DNA of 64,000 nt, from assembly GCF_039907765.1 (NCBI RefSeq), contig NZ_JARDJI010000001.1:62001-126000 (forward strand), read 5' to 3'. The notes beneath the pieces were generated by a model, which made no database searches, was not told the DNA's origin, and saw only the letters and a list, made by a program, of their open reading frames with translations. The position numbers and the translations under genes are program-made. The stretch comes from Aminobacter sp039907765. GTDB lineage: Bacteria; Pseudomonadota; Alphaproteobacteria; Rhizobiales; Rhizobiaceae. This document shows positions 62,735 to 64,000 of this stretch, in pieces. The first letter of the stretch is position 1, and each line of letters opens with the position of its first letter.

Positions 62735-62844
62735 AATAGACTTCGGTTTCGAGTTTACGGCACTGGACGCCGCATTGGCGGTGTTGCAGGTCGAAAATAT
62801 GGTGACAATGCCGCCGCGAGACTGAAGGCATACGGAGAAAGCCC

Positions 62845-63741
62845 ATGGCAGAGATCATAGACGGCAAGAGTGTAGCGGCCGAGGTGGTCGCGGGCGTCAA
62901 GAAGTCCGTTGCCGAACTCGCTGCCAAGGGCGTCCAGCCGGGCCTCGCCGTGGTGATCGTCGGCGAGGATCCGGCCAGCCAGGTCTATGTGGCCAACAAG
63001 TCGCGCACGGCCAAGGAATGCGGCTTCCATTCGGTCCAGCATACGCTGGCCGCCGAAACCTCGGAGGCCGAGCTGGTCGCCCTGGTCGAGCGGCTCAACG
63101 CCGATCCGGCCATCCACGGCATATTGGTCCAGCTACCGCTGCCCGCCCACATCGACGCCGGCAGGATCATCCAGACGATCGCGCCGGACAAGGACGTCGA
63201 CGGCTTCCATTTCATCAACGTCGGCAAGCTCGCCACCGGCGAGATCGAGACAGCACTCGTGCCCTGCACGCCCTTCGGCTCGATGCTGCTCATCGAGCGC
63301 CGCCACGGCAAGGATCTTTCCGGTCTCAGCGCCGTGGTGGTCGGCCGCTCCAACATCGTCGGCAAGCCGATGGCCAATTTGCTGCTTGCCGCCAACGCCA
63401 CCGTCACCATCGCCCACAGCCGCACCAAGGACCTGCCGGCGCTCTGCCGGACGGCCGATATCCTGGTCGCCGCAGTGGGGCGGCCCGAAATCGTCAGGGG
63501 CGACTGGGTGAAGCCCGGTGCCACCGTCATCGATGTCGGCATCAACCGCGTTCCCGCGCCGGAGAAGGGCGAGGGCAGGGCGAAGCTGGTGGGCGATGTC
63601 GCCTATGCGGAAGCCGAGCGGCTGGCCGGCGCCATAACCCCGGTTCCGGGCGGTGTCGGCCCCATGACCATCGCCATGCTGATGGCTAACACGCTGGTGT
63701 CGGCATCCCGGCACGCGGGCGTGGGCCGTCAGGCCTTCTGA
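62845..63741 (+). CDS. folD: bifunctional methylenetetrahydrofolate dehydrogenase/cyclohydrolase
   Basis: 298 residues. Interconverts 5,10-methylene-, methenyl- and 10-formyl-tetrahydrofolate. The motifs are YVANKSRTAKECG with the catalytic Lys52, QLPLPAHID, GRSNIVGKPMANLLL (NADP site) and PVPGGVGPMTIAML. GGAGAAAGCCC precedes the ATG. It is transcribed alone. Confidence 0.96.
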   Translation: MAEIIDGKSVAAEVVAGVKKSVAELAAKGVQPGLAVVIVGEDPASQVYVANKSRTAKECGFHSVQHTLAAETSEAELVALVERLNADPAIHGILVQLPLPAHIDAGRIIQTIAPDKDVDGFHFINVGKLATGEIETALVPCTPFGSMLLIERRHGKDLSGLSAVVVGRSNIVGKPMANLLLAANATVTIAHSRTKDLPALCRTADILVAAVGRPEIVRGDWVKPGATVIDVGINRVPAPEKGEGRAKLVGDVAYAEAERLAGAITPVPGGVGPMTIAMLMANTLVSASRHAGVGRQAF

Positions 63742-63805
63742 GCAGGGGCGGCGCTGTCCAGCCCGGCGCTGCCTTCTTTCGAAGCATCCTGTAGATTTGG
63801 CCCCC

Positions 63806-64000
63806 ATGTCGAATGCCGATCCCGAACATCGCCAGTTCGCCTTCCTTCTGGTCGACAAGTTTTCGATGTTCTCGCTGGTCGCGGCCATCGACACCTGCCG
63901 CTCGGCCAACCGCCTGATCGGCCGCGATATCTACAGCTGGACCACGGTCTCTGCCGATGGCGAGGCCGTCATGGCCTCTAACGGCCTGCCGCTCAAGGTC
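63806..64000 (+). CDS. GlxA-type AraC-family regulator, N-terminal part (truncated by window end)
   Basis: The first 65 codons: MSNADPEHRQFAFLLVDKFSMFSLVAAIDTCRSANRLIG, the DJ-1/PfpI-like start of GlxA/CdhR/GbdR regulators, which usually continue to a C-terminal AraC helix-turn-helix. The end is beyond the window. Its target could be a betaine, carnitine or amino-acid pathway, as in relatives. Confidence 0.8.
   Translation, partial: MSNADPEHRQFAFLLVDKFSMFSLVAAIDTCRSANRLIGRDIYSWTTVSADGEAVMASNGLPLKV

Overview
This window looks like chromosomal DNA of a high-GC alphaproteobacterium of the order Hyphomicrobiales (Rhizobiales), most likely in or near Mesorhizobium, Aminobacter or Phyllobacteriaceae. 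The taxonomic call is inferred from gene content and order: a Shemin-type 5-aminolevulinate synthase, the block murA - DUF2948 - hisD - UPF0262 - LMW phosphatase - infA - maf - yacG - tRNA-Phe, a flp/cpa/tad locus, CtrA-type and FNR/FixK-type sites, and many solute-binding-protein transporters. No IS element, prophage, CRISPR array or integrase was seen.

Layout. 0.1-12.3 kb: housekeeping and signalling genes (MATE exporter, pyrD, DUF952, a periplasmic coiled-coil protein, a LuxR-type response regulator convergent with a giant SLC5-transporter/histidine-kinase hybrid, mscL, an aminotransferase, hemA with an FNR/FixK box, galE). 12.4-18.1 kb: dadA, a polar amino-acid ABC operon without an ATPase, an NMT1-like binding protein without a signal peptide, a UspA protein and a frameshifted GNAT gene. 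18.1-24.5 kb: a divergent catabolic cluster (fold-type-III PLP dehydratase/aldolase, complete ABC importer, RidA, IclR regulator, KDG kinase). I interpret it as a D-glucosaminate (2-amino-2-deoxy-gluconate) uptake and degradation system; a promoter and a 34-bp operator-like dyad lie in its divergent intergenic region. 24.5-28.3 kb: single genes of poorly known function (exported protein, propeller-like protein, CorA family, Tat-exported cupin). 28.3-34.0 kb: tRNA-Phe and the conserved murA-to-yacG operon.

34.1-48.6 kb: a small basic protein, tRNA-Thr, a small membrane protein, then a complete Tad pilus locus in two divergent operons. Leftward: flp, cpaB, cpaC, a mini-CpaD-like lipoprotein, a TadG-like gene, two tadE-like genes and cpaE, running by overlapping codons into an L,D-transpeptidase and a membrane coiled-coil protein. 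Rightward: cpaF, tadB, tadC, tadD and cpaA. The 0.7-kb divergent intergenic region carries a perfect and two near-perfect CtrA boxes. 48.6-51.2 kb: divergent phospholipase-D and EEP-phosphatase genes. 51.2-55.1 kb: a PcaR-type regulator and pcaIJF (3-oxoadipate to succinyl-CoA plus acetyl-CoA) with a PcaR-like box. 55.1-59.3 kb: a TSUP permease divergent from modABC plus a short ModE, with a ModE-type operator over the mod promoter. 59.3-64 kb: proC, a possible tiny Tat protein, a Wzz/GumC-type polysaccharide co-polymerase without kinase, folD, and the truncated start of a GlxA-type regulator.

The most useful leads are the glucosaminate cluster with its operator, the Tad locus with an attached peptidoglycan-modifying tail and CtrA control, and the paired regulator/operator assignments for PcaR, ModE and FNR/FixK. 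Nothing here resembles a wholly unknown defence or mobile system.
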